Part shown: piece by piece, positions 23,308 through 35,552 of the stretch
Layout of the letters: every line of letters starts with the position of its first letter
Numbering within the stretch: the first letter of the stretch is position 1
Origin: Ahaetulla prasina
Lineage: Eukaryota; Chordata; Lepidosauria; Squamata; Colubridae
Direction of reading: 5' to 3'
DNA length: 64,000 nt
Assembly: GCF_028640845.1 (NCBI RefSeq)
Contig: NC_080540.1
Span: 160,292,438-160,356,437, forward strand
Position numbers and translations under genes: made by a program
Notes under the pieces: model-generated
What the model was told of the DNA's origin: nothing
The model's input: only the letters and a program-made list of their open reading frames with translations
Database searches by the model: none

Positions 23308-23338
23308 TCTATCTCTAACTCTATCTCTATCTCTATCT
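23250..23338 (+). repeat. (TC)n then (CTAT)n microsatellite
   Basis: About 26 TC units grade into ATCTCT / CTATCT units next to a SINE. Confidence 0.9.
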
Positions 23339-23339
23339 C

Positions 23340-23575
23340 TTCTGCCAATCTAGCAGTTCAAAAGCACCTAGAAAAATAGGGACCACCTTTGGTGGGAAGG
23401 TAACGGCGTTCCGTGTGCCTGTGGCGTTTAGTCATGCTGGCCACATGACCACAGAGATGTCTTCGGACAGCGTTGGCTCTTCGGCTTTGAAATGGAGATG
23501 AGCACCATCCCCTAGAGTCGGGAACAACTAGCACATATGTGCGAGGGGAACCTTTATCTTTATCATTATATATGT
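23340..23575 (+). mobile_element. Sauria SINE, 5' truncated
   Basis: Carries the conserved Sauria SINE blocks AATAGGGACCACCTTTGGTG, GGCGTTTAGTCATGCTGGCC, AGATGAGCACCATCCCCTAG and the end GCGAGGGGAACCTTTATC with CTTTATC repeats. The family is restricted to squamates as far as I know, and is thought to use Bov-B enzymes. Confidence 0.88.
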
Positions 23576-24315
23576 ATGCATATAGCATGTGTGTATGTGT
23601 GTTATCTATGTGTTGGGGTAGATATATACTTTCTCTTGAGAGCAGGCAAAAGAATTTCATTTTTAATGTGGGCTGATGCACTCAAAATAAAAAAAATGAC
23701 AAAGTTATCTTATCTAAAATGGGGCTCCAATTATTTTGGGATCACACTCAATACACCTATTACTATTGGTACTATCTTTGCTTTCTTTTGTCACAGTTGT
23801 TCCTCTTCTATTTGCAGGATTTTACCTTTTTATTTGATTTTCTTCTATTCTTTCTCTTCTCGTCTGCTGTATCCAGGTATCACAAAGTCCCCTAGCCACA
23901 TTATTTTTAACCAACAATTGTTGGGGTATTGTGTGGCATTATTATTATTTAAAATTAATGTTTATTTTTATTATTTACTAATTGTTTGTTATTTATTGAT
24001 GTTTGCTAAAAATTATAAAGTTTATTAGGTTTCTGTTTCATAAACAAGCCTTCTAGCTTGCATAGCCTAGAATGATGTTTCTCTGATTTTTCATTTTTTT
24101 GGCACAATCCTTGCGTGCTGGGAAATGTAGAAAATGGACTTTAGGGCCAGATATATCTCCATGAGTTACCATCTGCTATTCCTAGAAAAAGATTCTTGCC
24201 CACATAACTACTTTGTCCATGTTTATCCTTACTGCTGCAACTCACTTTATTATTCAGTACAGGTGGTCCTCAACTTACAACAGTTCATTTAGTGACCATT
24301 CAAAGTTACAACACT

Positions 24316-25390
24316 TAATTAGCACAGAGGCCCCCCAAGGCTGTGTGCTCTCCCCATTTCTCTTCTCTCTGTATATCAATGACTGCATCTCCAACGATCC
24401 ATCTGTTAAGCTACTGAAGTTCGCAGATGACACAACAGTGATTGGTCTCATTCGAGACAATGACGAATCCGCATATAGACGAGAGGTCGAACGACTAGCC
24501 TTGTGATGCGACCGAAACAATCTGGAACTGAACACACTCAAAACCCTAGAAATGGTGATAGACTTTAGGAGAAACCCTTCCATACTTCCACCTCTCACAA
24601 TGCTAGACAGAACAGTATCAACAGTAGAAACTTTTAAATTTCTAGGTTCTATCATATCGCAAGATCTAAAATGGACAGCTAACATCAAAAACATCATCAA
24701 AAAAGGACAGCAAAGAATGTTCATTCTGCGCCAACTCAGTAAGCTCAAACTGCCCAAGGAGCTGCTGATTCAGTTCTACAGAGGAATTATTGAGTCTGTC
24801 ATTTGCACCTCTATAACTGTCTGGTTCGGTTCTGCAATCCAACAAGAAAGACACAGACTTCAGAGGATAATTAGAACTGCAGAAAAAATAATTGCTACCA
24901 ACTTGCCTTCCATTGAGGACCTGTATACTGCACGAATCAAGAAGAACGCCGTGAAAATATTTACAGATCCCTCACATCCAGGACATAAACTGTTTCAACT
25001 CCTACCCTCAAAACGATGCTATAGAGCACTGCACACCAGAACAACTAGACACAAGAACAGTTTTTTCCCGAAGGCCATCACTCTGCTAAACAAATAATTC
25101 CCTCAACACTGTCAAACTATTTACTAAATCTGCACTACTATTAATCTTATCATCGTTCCCATCACCAATCTCTTTCCACCTATGACTGTATGACTGTAAC
25201 TTTGTTGCTGGCAATCCTTATGATTTATATTGATATATTGACCATCATTTGTGTTGTAAATGTTGTACCTTGATGAACGTATCTTTTCTTTTATGTACAC
25301 TGAGAGCATATGCACCAAGACAAATTCCTTGTGTGTCCAATCACACTTGGCCAATAAAAAATTCTATTCTATTCTATTCTATTCTATTCT
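24316..25390 (+). mobile_element. CR1/L3 ('Snake1'-like) LINE, 5' truncated, AATAG-tailed
   Basis: It encodes the RT from APQGCVLSPFLFSLYINDC and the active-site FADD (24420-24431) to the natural-looking end FFPKAITLLNK (stop after 25094). The frame is intact except for one TGA at 24504-24506, where relatives probably have Trp. The 3' end TCACACTTGGCCAATAAAAA runs into ATTCT units. The Rex1/Babar clade is an alternative classification. Truncated, so not autonomous. Confidence 0.85.
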
Positions 25391-25687
25391 AAAAAGTGAC
25401 TAATGACTTTTTTCACTCTTACGACCATTGTAGCATCCCCATGGTCACATGATCAAAATTTGGACGCTTGGCAGCCTGATTCACATTTATGACAGTTGCA
25501 GTGTCTCGGGATCATGGGATCACCTTTTATGACTTTCTAACGAGCAAAGTCAGTGGGGAAGCCAGTTTCACTTGACAACCACAGTGATTCACTTAACAAC
25601 TGTGGTAAGAAAGGTCGTAAAATGGGGCAAAATTCATTTAACAAATATTTCACTTAACAACAGAAATTTCGAGCTCAATTGTGGTCA

Positions 25688-26205
25688 TGTTCCGTCCCCC
25701 TCGCCTCAGTCCGAGCGATGACTTAATTAGCCAGCACTATCAGCTCTGGCAGCAAACTAGTGAGCATATGCCAAGTGTCTCTGTTATCTCCCTTGATGCC
25801 GATGAGTCAACAAACAGTACTTCAGCTCTAGTCAAGCAGTTGATTTGCCTGCTATGAAGAAGCATAGCAGCCCTTGCTGCTTTTATATCCTGTGGGGTGT
25901 GGCTCCATGACTCAGCACTTCCTAGGCCTGCCCCATCCCTACTTCTGTTGTTCTCGCCTCTCCTGCCTACGAAACCTAGGGTCCAGCCAGGCCTGATTGC
26001 CATTAGCTGGGTCTGAAGGTGTGGCCTGGGGGGGGAAGAGTCAGGGGATGGAGGCTTCATTATCTCCTCCACCTGGCCTGCCTCTGGCTCCTGGAGCTGA
26101 GCCAGGGAAGCCGGTGCTCCCGAGGTAAATCCTGATGGCCCTTCCCCCTCACTTTCCAAGTCACTTTCTGGCAGGGGGCCCGGCTCGGGGGGTGCAGACA
26201 CAACA
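25688..26205 (-). mobile_element. Solo LTR, 518 bp
   Basis: TGTTCCGTCC...ACACAACA ends with a perfect 5-bp duplication GGTCA (25683-25687, 26206-26210). The shared blocks GTGGGGTGTGGCTCCATGAC and ACTCAGCACTT link it to the LTRs at 48996, 51085 and 59284, but it is diverged. Sense is inferred to be minus from the TATA orientation in its relatives. Ty3/Gypsy or an endogenous retrovirus are both possible. Confidence 0.82.
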
Positions 26206-26350
26206 GGTCATAAATTGAGGACTACCTGTAGACTGAAGGAGAAATAATTAGACTATCAGTTTAAAACTTTATGGAAAAGGCATCCTCAGGGTTTGTGGGT
26301 GTGAACTTCTATTTTTAAGTTAGTTTTGGCAGCTTCAGTTGACTCTAGAG

Positions 26351-26528
26351 CAGTGGTCACCAACTGGTGGTCTGCGAGAAAATTTTGGTGGTCCGCAGAA
26401 AAAATATTTGCATTTTTTATATTGCACTAAATGCTATTTATCTTTTAAAAAAACCCATATTAGTGGTCCGCGGTATTTAAAATTATGAATTTAGTGGTCC
26501 CTGAGGTCCGAAAGATTGGCGACCCCTA
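26351..26528. mobile_element. hAT-type MITE (CAGTGGTCACCAACTGG family)
   Basis: 178 bp with a perfect CTCTAGAG duplication (26343-26350, 26529-26536). The end reads GATTGGCGACCCCTA. The interior repeats TGGTGGTCCGC motifs. Confidence 0.82.
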
Positions 26529-26799
26529 CTCTAGAGTCTAGAGAAAAACTCTTCATTTAATTTTAAGCTACTCAAGTTCATGGCAACTTATATGCCTATG
26601 TCAAAAGTGAACATAGATCAATGCAAAATTATTTTTTCACTTTGATGGTTAGAATCCTTTCACTTCAAATAGCATGAATGGTAGCTTCCATCTCTTTACA
26701 CAATCTCTTCTCCATATGCATGTGGATATTGAGAAAATCACTTTTGAATCAATGGGTGTTATTGTCATGAATGAGACACGCAATCTGTCCCTAAGGTAA

Positions 26800-26890
26800 T
26801 TTTTCAAGAGGCAACTGGACTTCTTTTGTTTTTGCTTGAAGACATTTCACTTCTCATCCAAGAAGGTTCTTCAGTTCATGCAAACACTTT
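26800..26890. mobile_element. Dispersed foldback or Penelope-like fragment
   Basis: On the minus strand CTGAAGA (26868-26874) is followed by a potential hairpin AACCTTCTTGGATGAGAAG and then GAAAT (26844-26848), with GTCTTCAAGCAAAAACAAAA downstream. It has the same layout as 46581 and 31199. Confidence 0.5.
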
Positions 26891-28555
26891 CCATCAGCTT
26901 CACCCTCACACCTCTTCTTGGGGTTTATCAGCAACAGAGTTGAACTATAGCTACCCAACCTGATATCCCATTAATGTCACATTTTTTTGCCAAAGTGATA
27001 AACACCATTTCCTTCAGCTTATTTTCCTATCAGGACCTTTATCAGGTGCCAGTCTACACAGCAGGAGTGGTGTTTTATTGCCAACCTCTTTAGTCTTTCT
27101 GTAAGTGAATGGCTGCTTCTCATTGTAAACACCAGCAGGTAATACTCATTGAGATCATTCTATTTCCCATTAGAATTTGTGTAAACGAAGTCCAACTAAA
27201 TCACTGGAACATCTCGATTTGTTTGTGTATGGGTATTAATTACATGATGTCATTCTCCTTTTAAGAAACTGATATAAGAATGAGTCATGGAGTAAATTTG
27301 CCAAAATATGCTACTTGCCGGTATTAAAAGATGCTTTAAGACACACACATCAGAACATGTGCTATGTTTAGTCACGTGGCCAGGGAACAGATGTGGAAAC
27401 AATGCAGTTGAAGGGGAGAATTGTGAAATGTGCACCTCCGTGAATAAATACACATGCATGGGGCCTTTTACTATTGTTGGTGAACATTGCATATTTTTCC
27501 TCATGATATGGGGAGGTGGCATATGAAAGGCAATTAAAATGTCCCTTGTAAAGCAAGAAATGCAGATCTCTTCACCAAGTTTACTCATTTGTGTTTTCAA
27601 TTATCAGCATATATTGGGGAGAGGAATGTCGTCGTCCCCCCAAAAAATATAAATAAACAAACTGCGTTTTGCTAAGTTTATCAATTAGATTTATAGAATA
27701 GAAACAATGTCGTATTTCACATTACTAGTCCTAAATGTACTTCCTATGAAGTGAGCTAACTTTCAAGCAAGTGCATTTAGGATTATGCAGGACTGTCCAG
27801 CAAATAATACTTACATCATTCGATCCACTCTATAATTTATGCCACCAATTGGAAGTATGCATACACAATATTAAGGTATCCAGGACCTGATTCATAGCCT
27901 CTCGAAACCAGCAAGACTCCCATCTATGTAAAAATGCAAAATAGAAGACCAGAGGACTTACAAAGGTGAAATGCTTCAAAGACAGAAGGATTTCACAACA
28001 CATTTACAGAGCTGGATTGCACTCTTTTGCATTTACTTCTTTCAATACTTCCCACCTTTCAGGTAGCTATCCCTCTGTTCATTGCAATTCATCTGTTCAG
28101 TAATTCCTAGGAATGCTAAAAAGCAGGAGGTGAATGGATTCAAAGAACACCTGGCTTCAACAGTAAAATTCCAGGATCAACTGCATAGAGGCTCTTATCT
28201 GAATGCAACCAATCACAACTGGCACCGAGAAAACCCTGCAAAATACCAGCATTTAAAGCATTTATATTATAATCTGAATGATTAATGATGCATCTTTCCA
28301 CTCAATTATCATACCCAGTGAGATAATCATTCATGGAGAAATATTTGAATTTTGCTCAGGAGCTTGGCAGCCTCTTTCGTTGTATAAAATAAGCTGGAGT
28401 TTCAGCACCATGGACAGAGTCATAAATAATATTACCCTCCCCCCCAATTTTTTTTTAAACCAAAGGAGAATTTTAAATATCGCTAGAAATTTCTTATGTT
28501 TTTATATATACCTTGAGTTCAATTTGTCATTTTTATTAAGGATAAAGGATTTATG
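26891..28555. other. Intergenic, nothing recognised
   Basis: Mostly AT-rich DNA without a gene-like frame; the longest minus-strand frame (27250-27600) has no recognisable domain. Confidence 0.4.
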
Positions 28556-28569
28556 ATAATATCATTAAA

Positions 28570-30466
28570 GGATTTATGATAATATTTTATCTATACGATA
28601 AAATCGTTCAGCTTCGGGATGGTTTGGACCAAGATTGCGGTGATACGGGTGAGACGGCTGAGGGTGGTCTTGGTGACATTTTATGGGATGAGTTTGACCC
28701 TGTTGCTCCCGAGGACATGGACAGGTTGTTGGGGAGGCTGAATGCCACCACATGTTTACTGGACCCGTGCCCCTCCTGGTTGGTGCTGGCCACGCAGGAG
28801 GTGACCCGAGGCTGGCTCCAGGCGATTACGAGCGCTTCTTTGGTGGAGGGTGTCTTTCCGGCCGCCTTGAAAGAGGCGGTGGTGAGGCCCCTCCTCAAGA
28901 AGCCTTCCCTGGACCCGGCTGTTTTAGGTAATTATCGTCGTCTCCAACCCGCCGCGGCGAAGGTTGTTGAGAGTATGGTGGCATATCAGTTTCCCTTACA
29001 CCTGGATGAAACTGTCTATCTAGACCCGTTCCAGTCCGGTTTCCGGCCCGGTTACAGCACGGAGACGGCTTTGGTCGCGTTGGTGGATGATCTCTGGAGG
29101 GCCAGGGAGAGGGTTGTTCCTCTGCCCTGGTCCTATTAGACCTCTCAGCGGCTTTCGATACCATCGACCATGGTATCCTGCTGCGCGGTTGGAGGATTGG
29201 GAGTGGGAGGCACCGTTTATCGGTGGTTCTCCTCCTATCTCTCCGACCGGTCGCAGTCGGTGTTGACAGGGGGGCAGAGGTCGGCCCCGAGGCGCCTCAC
29301 TTGTGGGGTGCCGCCGGGATCGATCCTCTCGCCCCTTCTGTTCAACATCTACATGAAGCCGCTGGGTGAGATCATCAGTGGGTTCGGTGTGAGGTACCAG
29401 CTGTACGCGGATGACACCCAGCTGTACTTTTCCACACCGGACCACCCCAACGAAGCTATCGAAGTGCTGTCCCGGTGCCTGGAGGCCGTACGGGTCTGGA
29501 TGGGGAGAAACAGGCTCAAGCTCAATCCCTCCAAGACAGAGTGGCTGTGGATGCCGGCATCCCGGTACAGTCAGCTAAATCCGCGGCTGACCATCGGTGG
29601 CGAGTCATTGGCCCCGATGGAGAGGGTGCGCAACTTAGGCGTCCTCCTGGATGAACGGCTGTCTCTAGAAGATCATTTGACGGCCGTCTCCAGGAGAGCG
29701 TTCTACCAGGTTCGCCTGGTGCGCCAGTTGCGCCCCTTTCTGGACCGGGAGGCCCTTTGCACGGTCACTCACGCCCTTGTGACGTCTCGCCTGGATTACT
29801 GCAACGCTCTCTACATGGGGCTTCCCTTGAAGGGCATCCGGAGGCTGCAGTTAGTTCAGAATGCGGCTGCGGGTGATAGAGGGAGCCCTCGTGGCTCCCG
29901 CATAACACCCATCCTGCGCAGGCTGCACTGGCTACCTGTGGCCTTCCGGGTGCGCTTCAAGGTTTTGGTGACCACCTTTAAAGCGCTCCATGGCATAGGG
30001 CCGGGTTATCTACGGGACCGCCTACTGCGACCAGATACCTCTCACCGACCCGTGCGCTCTCACAGAGAGGGACTCCTCAGGGTGCCGTCAGCTAGGCAGT
30101 GTCGGTTGGCGACGCCCAGGGGAAGGGCCTTCTCTGTGGGGGCTCCCACCCTCTGGAACGAACTCCCCCCAGGACTCCGTCAACTTCCTGACCTTCGAAC
30201 CTTCCGTCGCGAGCTCAAGACACATTTATTCATCTGTGCAGGACTGGCTTAGATTTTTAAATTTAGAGGGGTTTTAAATTGATTTTAATATTTATATTTG
30301 ATATTTATATTTCTATTTTTAATAATTCGGGCGCTAGAATAAGTTTTTTAAGGATTATTTTAATTTGTATATTGATATTGATGTTTTATATGCCTGTAAA
30401 CCGCCCTGAGTCCTTTGGGAGATAGGGCGGTATATAAATTCGAATAATAAATAAATAAATAAATAA
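28570..30466 (+). mobile_element. L2-clade LINE, near-complete RT region, TSD-flanked
   Basis: It encodes the RT: FPAALKEAVVRPLLKK, FQSGFRPGYSTETALVAL, the catalytic LYADDTQLYF near 29400, and a C-terminal L2 signature (LQLVQNAAA, FKALHGIGPGYLRDRL, LWNELPPGLRQ). Two single-base indels (about 29110 and 29190) put a ~75-nt stretch, including SAAFD, out of frame and create a stop at 29137-29139, so it is inactive. The 3' end has CCGCCCTGAGTCC, GGGCGGTATATAAATT and AAAT units. ATAATATCATTAAA flanks it (28556-28569, 30467-30480). Confidence 0.88.
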
Positions 30467-30480
30467 ATAATATCATTAAA

Positions 30481-31129
30481 AATTCATGTTTGGGGCAGGG
30501 GGTATTGGGGATATTTAAACATTCAGGCCTTTGAAATTAAAAGGTGTGTAAAATGCCATATAGCCCCATGATGTACGAGACTAAAACAAAAACAAAAATC
30601 CATATAACTTCCTGCATTGGGGAAGAACATGGATGCACAATTATGCATGGAGGCATAATTCATCTGAATGTTATGAATGAGCCAAAATAATAGACAAGTT
30701 CAGGGAGCTATGCCTAACTACTAGAAGCATTGCCAAAAGGATCTTCTTACCTGTGCATAAAAGCCAGTACCATTTCCCACTCATCTGTCCTACGGCCTCT
30801 CCTTTCAAAATATTGAAAACCAGTGAAGCTCAAACCATGGTATGTAGAGAAGAGAAATGCCAGGTTGGGTCTTTCCTCCCCTTCTACTCAGACTTTCCTC
30901 TCCTTCAAACACTTTTTCAGCATTTCCAGGCTGTCAGAATGATTTCTAGTGGGAATATTGACCCTTTGAGTGGAGTGAAAGCTCTAGTCCGCCCTCCACT
31001 GCCCACCCTTCTTCTCTCCACCCAATTCTCCTTGGCACCATCATCTTTCAATCATGTGCACTATGTGGGAGCCTTTTTGTCCAAGGATGATCCTTCTAAA
31101 GGAAAATATGTGTAGCTCAGAGTTGAAAT
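30481..31129. other. Intergenic, nothing recognised
   Basis: No clear repeat or gene was seen. Confidence 0.35.
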
Positions 31130-31263
31130 GAGGGATGCTTGGTGCTCTCTGGACTTGGTTGTTTTCTTGCAAACATTTCACTACCCAAACTAGGTAACAT
31201 CATCAGTGTTAGTTTGGATAACGAAACATCTGCAAGAAAACAACCAAGCTCAGAGAGCACCAA
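31130..31263. mobile_element. Foldback element with 41-nt arms
   Basis: Arms 31139-31179 and 31223-31263 are inverted copies with about four mismatches (TGGTGCTCTCTGGACTTGGT versus CAAGCTCAGAGAGCACCA). On the minus strand the loop has CTGATGA (31199-31205) then GAAAT, a hammerhead-like arrangement. Confidence 0.6.
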
Positions 31264-32270
31264 GGACCTGTCAATGATACTTCTTCACACAGTTCTTGTT
31301 TATTTTTTATTTCTACGGCCCTTGCTACGTCCTCATCATGGCATTCATTATGCAAGAACAGCAGCGTCCGAACTGATCAGCTTCAAAGAAAGTTTTCCAA
31401 TGGTTGTAAATGAGGAGGAAGAGCCCCTCACCTATCTCAGGAACTCTTTAACAGAGATATAACGCCAGCAGCAAGAAGGCCCTGCCGTGAAGTCACAGCT
31501 GCAATTTTGTCTCATTGATCTGGCTCCTCTTTCTAATTCCCTATCCTGAGATGCAGCATCCAGATAGCTGAGTTTGTTAGGGCAGTAAGCTGCAGGTGAC
31601 ACGCAGTGGGGGCGGGAAATAGTGATTATAGTTTTGAACTAGAACTGTGGAAACCATGTTTAAGTCAATATTCAATCTGAGGGGATGGGAAAACTGGGAA
31701 GAGAGGGTGCTATTTAAGCTGCCTGGAGAAAAAGTGGGGGCACTGCTGCTTCTTTATGGCTCTGGACTAGAAACTTAATCCAGCGAGTGTTTTACTAGCA
31801 GAAAATGGATGAAGATCAAACTATGACTGGACAATCATAGCCAGCAATGTATACTTTGTTACAATTAATCAAGAATAGGAAAAACTAGGGAACGTTGGAT
31901 GGTGTAGAAACACGAAGGTGGATTTGAGAAGGCCCTTGGGAGTCTTCCACCATCCACTTCCATGTTGCCGTGATCGTATCTGGCGGTCAAGTGTAGGTGG
32001 TGCCTTCATTCCTGGATGTTGCTGTAACAGAGCACGGTGACCTGGCAATAGCAGAGCTGTTTTCATCTTGACAATTGGATTGGCACAGAGTGGTTAGAGG
32101 GGTTTCCAGGACAGGCATTAATAGTAATCCCGCTGGGGCCTGAGCCCAAGGGAACACTTTGAAAAATCATTGTACTATTTAAAATTAGTGTTGCTACGTA
32201 TCGTAGTGTTGAATGTGAGGCTCGCTCTACATTTTTATAAAGCATCCATTCTCTGGAAACTCCCATCTAG
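31264..32270. other. Intergenic, nothing recognised
   Basis: Single-copy-looking DNA; frames are short and unremarkable. Confidence 0.35.
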
Positions 32271-32564
32271 CAGGGATGTCAAACTCAAAGCCTGGGGGCT
32301 GGATCCGGTCCACGGGGTGCTTTGATCTGGCCCGCGGGGCCGCCCTGGAAACAGAAAAGGACTGGCCTGCAGTGCCTCTGTCAGGGAAACGGAGCTCAGG
32401 AGGGCCATGCACGGCTGTGCCAAGCTCCGTTTTTGATGGCAGAGCGCTCAGGCCACCATAGGCATCCCTGAAATGTGACATTGAGCTGGCCATGCCCACC
32501 CAGCCTCCTGAGGTCAAACACAATCCTGACGTGTCCCTCAGTGAAACAGAGTTTAACATCCCTG
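32271..32564. mobile_element. hAT-type MITE (CAGGGGTGTCAAACTC family)
   Basis: CAGGGATGTCAAACTC start and GAGTTTAACATCCCTG end, with GGATCCGGTCCACGGGGTGC inside. Flanks CCATCTAG / CTGTATAG are only partly alike. Confidence 0.8.
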
Positions 32565-34058
32565 CTGTATAGATTCAGCTCTTCAACGAACAGCCATTTG
32601 CATGTATTGCCGAACAGTGCAATACAGTTCCAGATCATCTTGCAGATTTTGTGAAGAAGTTGATTAGTAAGCATAGGATAGCCAAGCATTAAGATGAATG
32701 GTTACCCATGCTGCAACCCATAGTCATCTTTGGACAAAATGGGCAGCACATAAATTTAATAAATAAATAAATTTGGCCTATGTTGGCCCAACAGGAGCCT
32801 CATCCAGTTTAGACGCTACATTACAATCTTAGGAGGGGTGGAAAAATGCTAGTGACAATAATAACCACTCATTTCCACTTTGCGGAGATTTGTATTGGTG
32901 GCAATGTTGTGACTGTGATTTCTTAATTTCTGGCTCACCATTCATTTTGTTCATTTCCCCTGCTGTGGATTTCATCACTGTAAAACTTCCTTTTCTTCTA
33001 ACTGACACTGCTATGCAGATATTTATAAGGGATTGTATTAATTACTTGAAGTGGTATATAATTAAGTGAAACTGAAAATTAAACATTCAAAAATAGCTGT
33101 TAATTTTGCCTGGCATACATTTGCCTGGCATCATTATTTAAATGATAGTTGAAAAGTCCGCTAAGAGTTAAATTGAATTAATATATATTTATATCCATAT
33201 CATCTGCACTAATAATTAATATAGTTTAGCGATTAATATGTTGAACTAACAGCAGGGAGACCCAGATTCTAGTCCTTCCATAGGCTGATTCAGGGCCAGT
33301 TATTCCTCCTTAGCCTGGACTAGAAAGCTGAAAGGTATCTATTTATAAATCCAACTGAGTCAGGTAATAGATTATAATCATGCTTCATAATTTTCAGTGA
33401 AGAGGCCTTCAGCAGTGCAGTGGATTGATTTGGGTTGATTATGTATATATATATCCTGCCTCTATGTCAAGAAATATCTTGTGCTTTCTATAAATTTTAC
33501 TGTAGTTTTTCCTGTCACATGATGCACTTTTTTTTGTATTTCTCTTGCCTAAAATTCAATTATATAATTTGATCTCATTTGCCTTCCAACATTTCTTACA
33601 TCGTATCTCTAGTTTTAGAAGATGAAAAGTATAAGTACTCTCTTATGAATTTGATAATACTGTTTTAAAAGACAATGTGTTTGGAGAATGTCTCTCGGCA
33701 ATCCAGATCCTGCCTTTTAGTCAACCAGGGCAATTACAGATCCTTGCTTTGAATATCCATGTTAAGGTAACAAATATTATCTCTATAACCAGAAGACCAG
33801 GAAACTCATCTTTAAAAAATCAAAGTAAAGATGTTTGGATGGTCAAGTTCAGGAGTGAATCGTACATTTACACAATAAACCATAAAACAGAAACATCCTT
33901 TTGGGGAAGAATTTGGTGGGAAGAAACCACAACTATGGAACTTTTAAATTTAAAAAAAAACATAATTGTAATATGTGCAGCTAAAACAAGAAGGAGATAC
34001 CAGTGACACTTAATGTCCACATCCTCTGCTTATTCACCATAGTAAATTGCTACTGAAC
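32565..34058. other. Intergenic; weak SINE remnant at about 33215-33330
   Basis: 33215-33330 resembles a tRNA-SINE head (ATGTTGAACTA, AGACCCAGATTCTAGTCC, CAGGGCCAGTTATTCCTCCT). A short AATAAATAAATAAA tail is at 32756-32772. Otherwise AT-rich with no gene. Confidence 0.4.
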
Positions 34059-34374
34059 CAGGTGTGAAATCCAGCAGGTTCTGAGAGCTTCTGGAGAACC
34101 GGTAGCGGAAATTTTGAGCAGTTCAGAGAACCTGTAGCAGAAATTTTGAGTAGTTCAGAAAACCGGCAAATACCACCTCTGGCTGGCCCCAGGGTGGGGT
34201 GGGAATGGATATTTTGCAATATCCTTCCTGCAGGAGTGGGGAGGGAATGGGGATTTTGCAGTATCCTTCCGCTGGAGTGGGGAGGGAATGGAGATTTTGT
34301 AGTATTCTTCCCCTGCCACGCCCACCAAGCACGCCCATAGAACTGGTAGAAAAAGAATTTGGATTTCACCACTG
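34059..34374. mobile_element. hAT-type MITE (GTGAAATCCAGCAGG family)
   Basis: Starts CAGGTGTGAAATCCAGCAGG, ends TTTGGATTTCACCACTG; flanks TACTGAAC / CACTGAAC match 7 of 8. The interior holds three near-direct repeats of the AGTGGGGAGGGAATGG type, also present at 46027. Confidence 0.8.
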
Positions 34375-34884
34375 CACTGAACTTAAAGTAACACTTATTT
34401 CCAAATCAACAAACGTAGGATTGGACTACAGTTGAAGTCAAGTTCTTAAATGCAAGAAACGATTGCCATAATTGTCGCATCAATGGGATATATAGAGAAA
34501 TTCTATGAATGCCCACTCAGAAACAAACCCCATCCAGTTCAAAGTAGCTTAATCCTAAACAAGACTTAAGCTCTTTCTTCTCAAAACAGACCCAAAGGCC
34601 GGACACGGTGAGGTTTCCACCCACCTTCCTGCCTGACTCCCCCAAGCGTATATTTCCCCTTCTCTTCCAGGATCTATTACACACATGTCCAGCTCTCTGG
34701 AATAGAACTTTAAAAAGGAAAGTGCACAATGCAAATGGAAGACACCTATTTGTATATAAACAATCTTTTATCCTTCCATAATTGGAGAGAAAGGGAAGGG
34801 AGGGAAGGGAGAACAGGAGAAACAGATTTTCATGCAGTAAATTAAAGATGAAACGTGCAGCAACCTTATTGCAAGATGCCATTT

Positions 34885-35552
34885 TGCTTTAAGAAACATG
34901 TTTATTGCACCATTTTTCAAATTTTTTTTTTTCGGGAGGGGATGGTCATAAAGTTCAGAGCCTCTCTGGTTGGCATCTCCTGGTCAGAGAGAAAGAGAGC
35001 AACAGGATGAGGGTGGCAAGGCGTGGTTCTTCTGGCAGGTTTTCCTTTGAAAGATGAGGTAAAAATGTTTCCAAATTTCTGGATGGGTTGGCGCCAAGAC
35101 TTGTCCAGAAAGGGACCCAGCAAGGGGCCATTTTTAAAATAAATAAATAAATAAAATAAAATAAAATAAAAGCCCACCCAACTTCCAAAGAGTTTAATCA
35201 TAACAAGAGAAGCCAGGGAGGTGGCATCAGGAGGGCTGGGCTAGGGTGGGGGAGGGCTGGGTTGTCTCTCCTTTCATCACAGGCCTGGATGGAAAGGAAA
35301 AGAATTCACATTGATGGGAGATCAGGAAGAGGAAACCACATTGAGGCGCTCCTCCCTTACAAGGAAGGCTTGGGTGGGGTCTGCGGCAACGCCACAGAGC
35401 CGGGTGCCTTCTTCATCAGACAGTATTCAATGTGTGGCCAACCCCGTAGGGGCTCAAAACGGAGCCTTTGTGTGGAAGCAAGGGCATCGGTGTCTTCCTT
35501 CCATCGGATCTGCAGAGCCTCTCCCTCTTGACAAAAGCTCCCTAAGCGGTTA
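34885..35552 (-). other. MARCHF9: MARCHF9 3' UTR (probable)
   Basis: It runs from the stop codon to a minus-strand AATAAA at 34901-34906 followed by an A/T-rich end. It contains A/AAAT-rich sequence (35140-35170) and GA-rich blocks. The boundary is inferred from the hexamer only. Confidence 0.55.
34901..34906 (-). promoter_or_regulatory. MARCHF9: Candidate MARCHF9 polyadenylation signal
   Basis: TTTATT on the + strand, giving GTGCAATAAACATG on the minus strand, about 650 bp past the stop. Confidence 0.55.

Larger units (their letters stand above)
22985..23960 (-). mobile_element. R4/Dong-type LINE fragment, interrupted
   Basis: The minus-strand sequence resembles 42690-43215 and gives broken pieces of the R4-clade ORF C-terminus (the [12 protein letters not shown] and ALLG region). 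It is split by a TC/CTAT microsatellite and a Sauria SINE (23250-23575); the two halves are about 22985-23245 and 23690-23960. Confidence 0.55.
24260..26228. mobile_element. TA-type MITE holding two younger insertions
   Basis: Starts CAGGTGGTCCTCAACTTACA and ends AATTGAGGACTACCTG with TA on both sides (24258-24259, 26229-26230). The pieces 24260-24315, 25391-25687 and 26206-26228 rejoin into one ordinary family member when the LINE (24316-25390) and solo LTR (25688-26205) are removed. Confidence 0.85.

Noticed and set aside
23537..24028. 163-residue plus-strand open frame
   Set aside because: It crosses a SINE end and antisense R4 sequence; hydrophobic composition comes from T-rich DNA.
25740..26201. 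153-residue minus-strand open frame rich in Pro/Glu/Ser
   Set aside because: It lies wholly within the solo LTR (25688-26205) and has no protein-family resemblance; the LTR structure explains the sequence.
28576..30252. Two large plus-strand frames as a host reverse-transcriptase-like gene
   Set aside because: L2 LINE with indels, typical 3' end and flanking duplication.
34517..34882. Minus-strand open frame of 121 residues downstream of the MARCHF9 polyadenylation signal
   Set aside because: No family resemblance and no splice or promoter signals; it is read-through of the flanking sequence.
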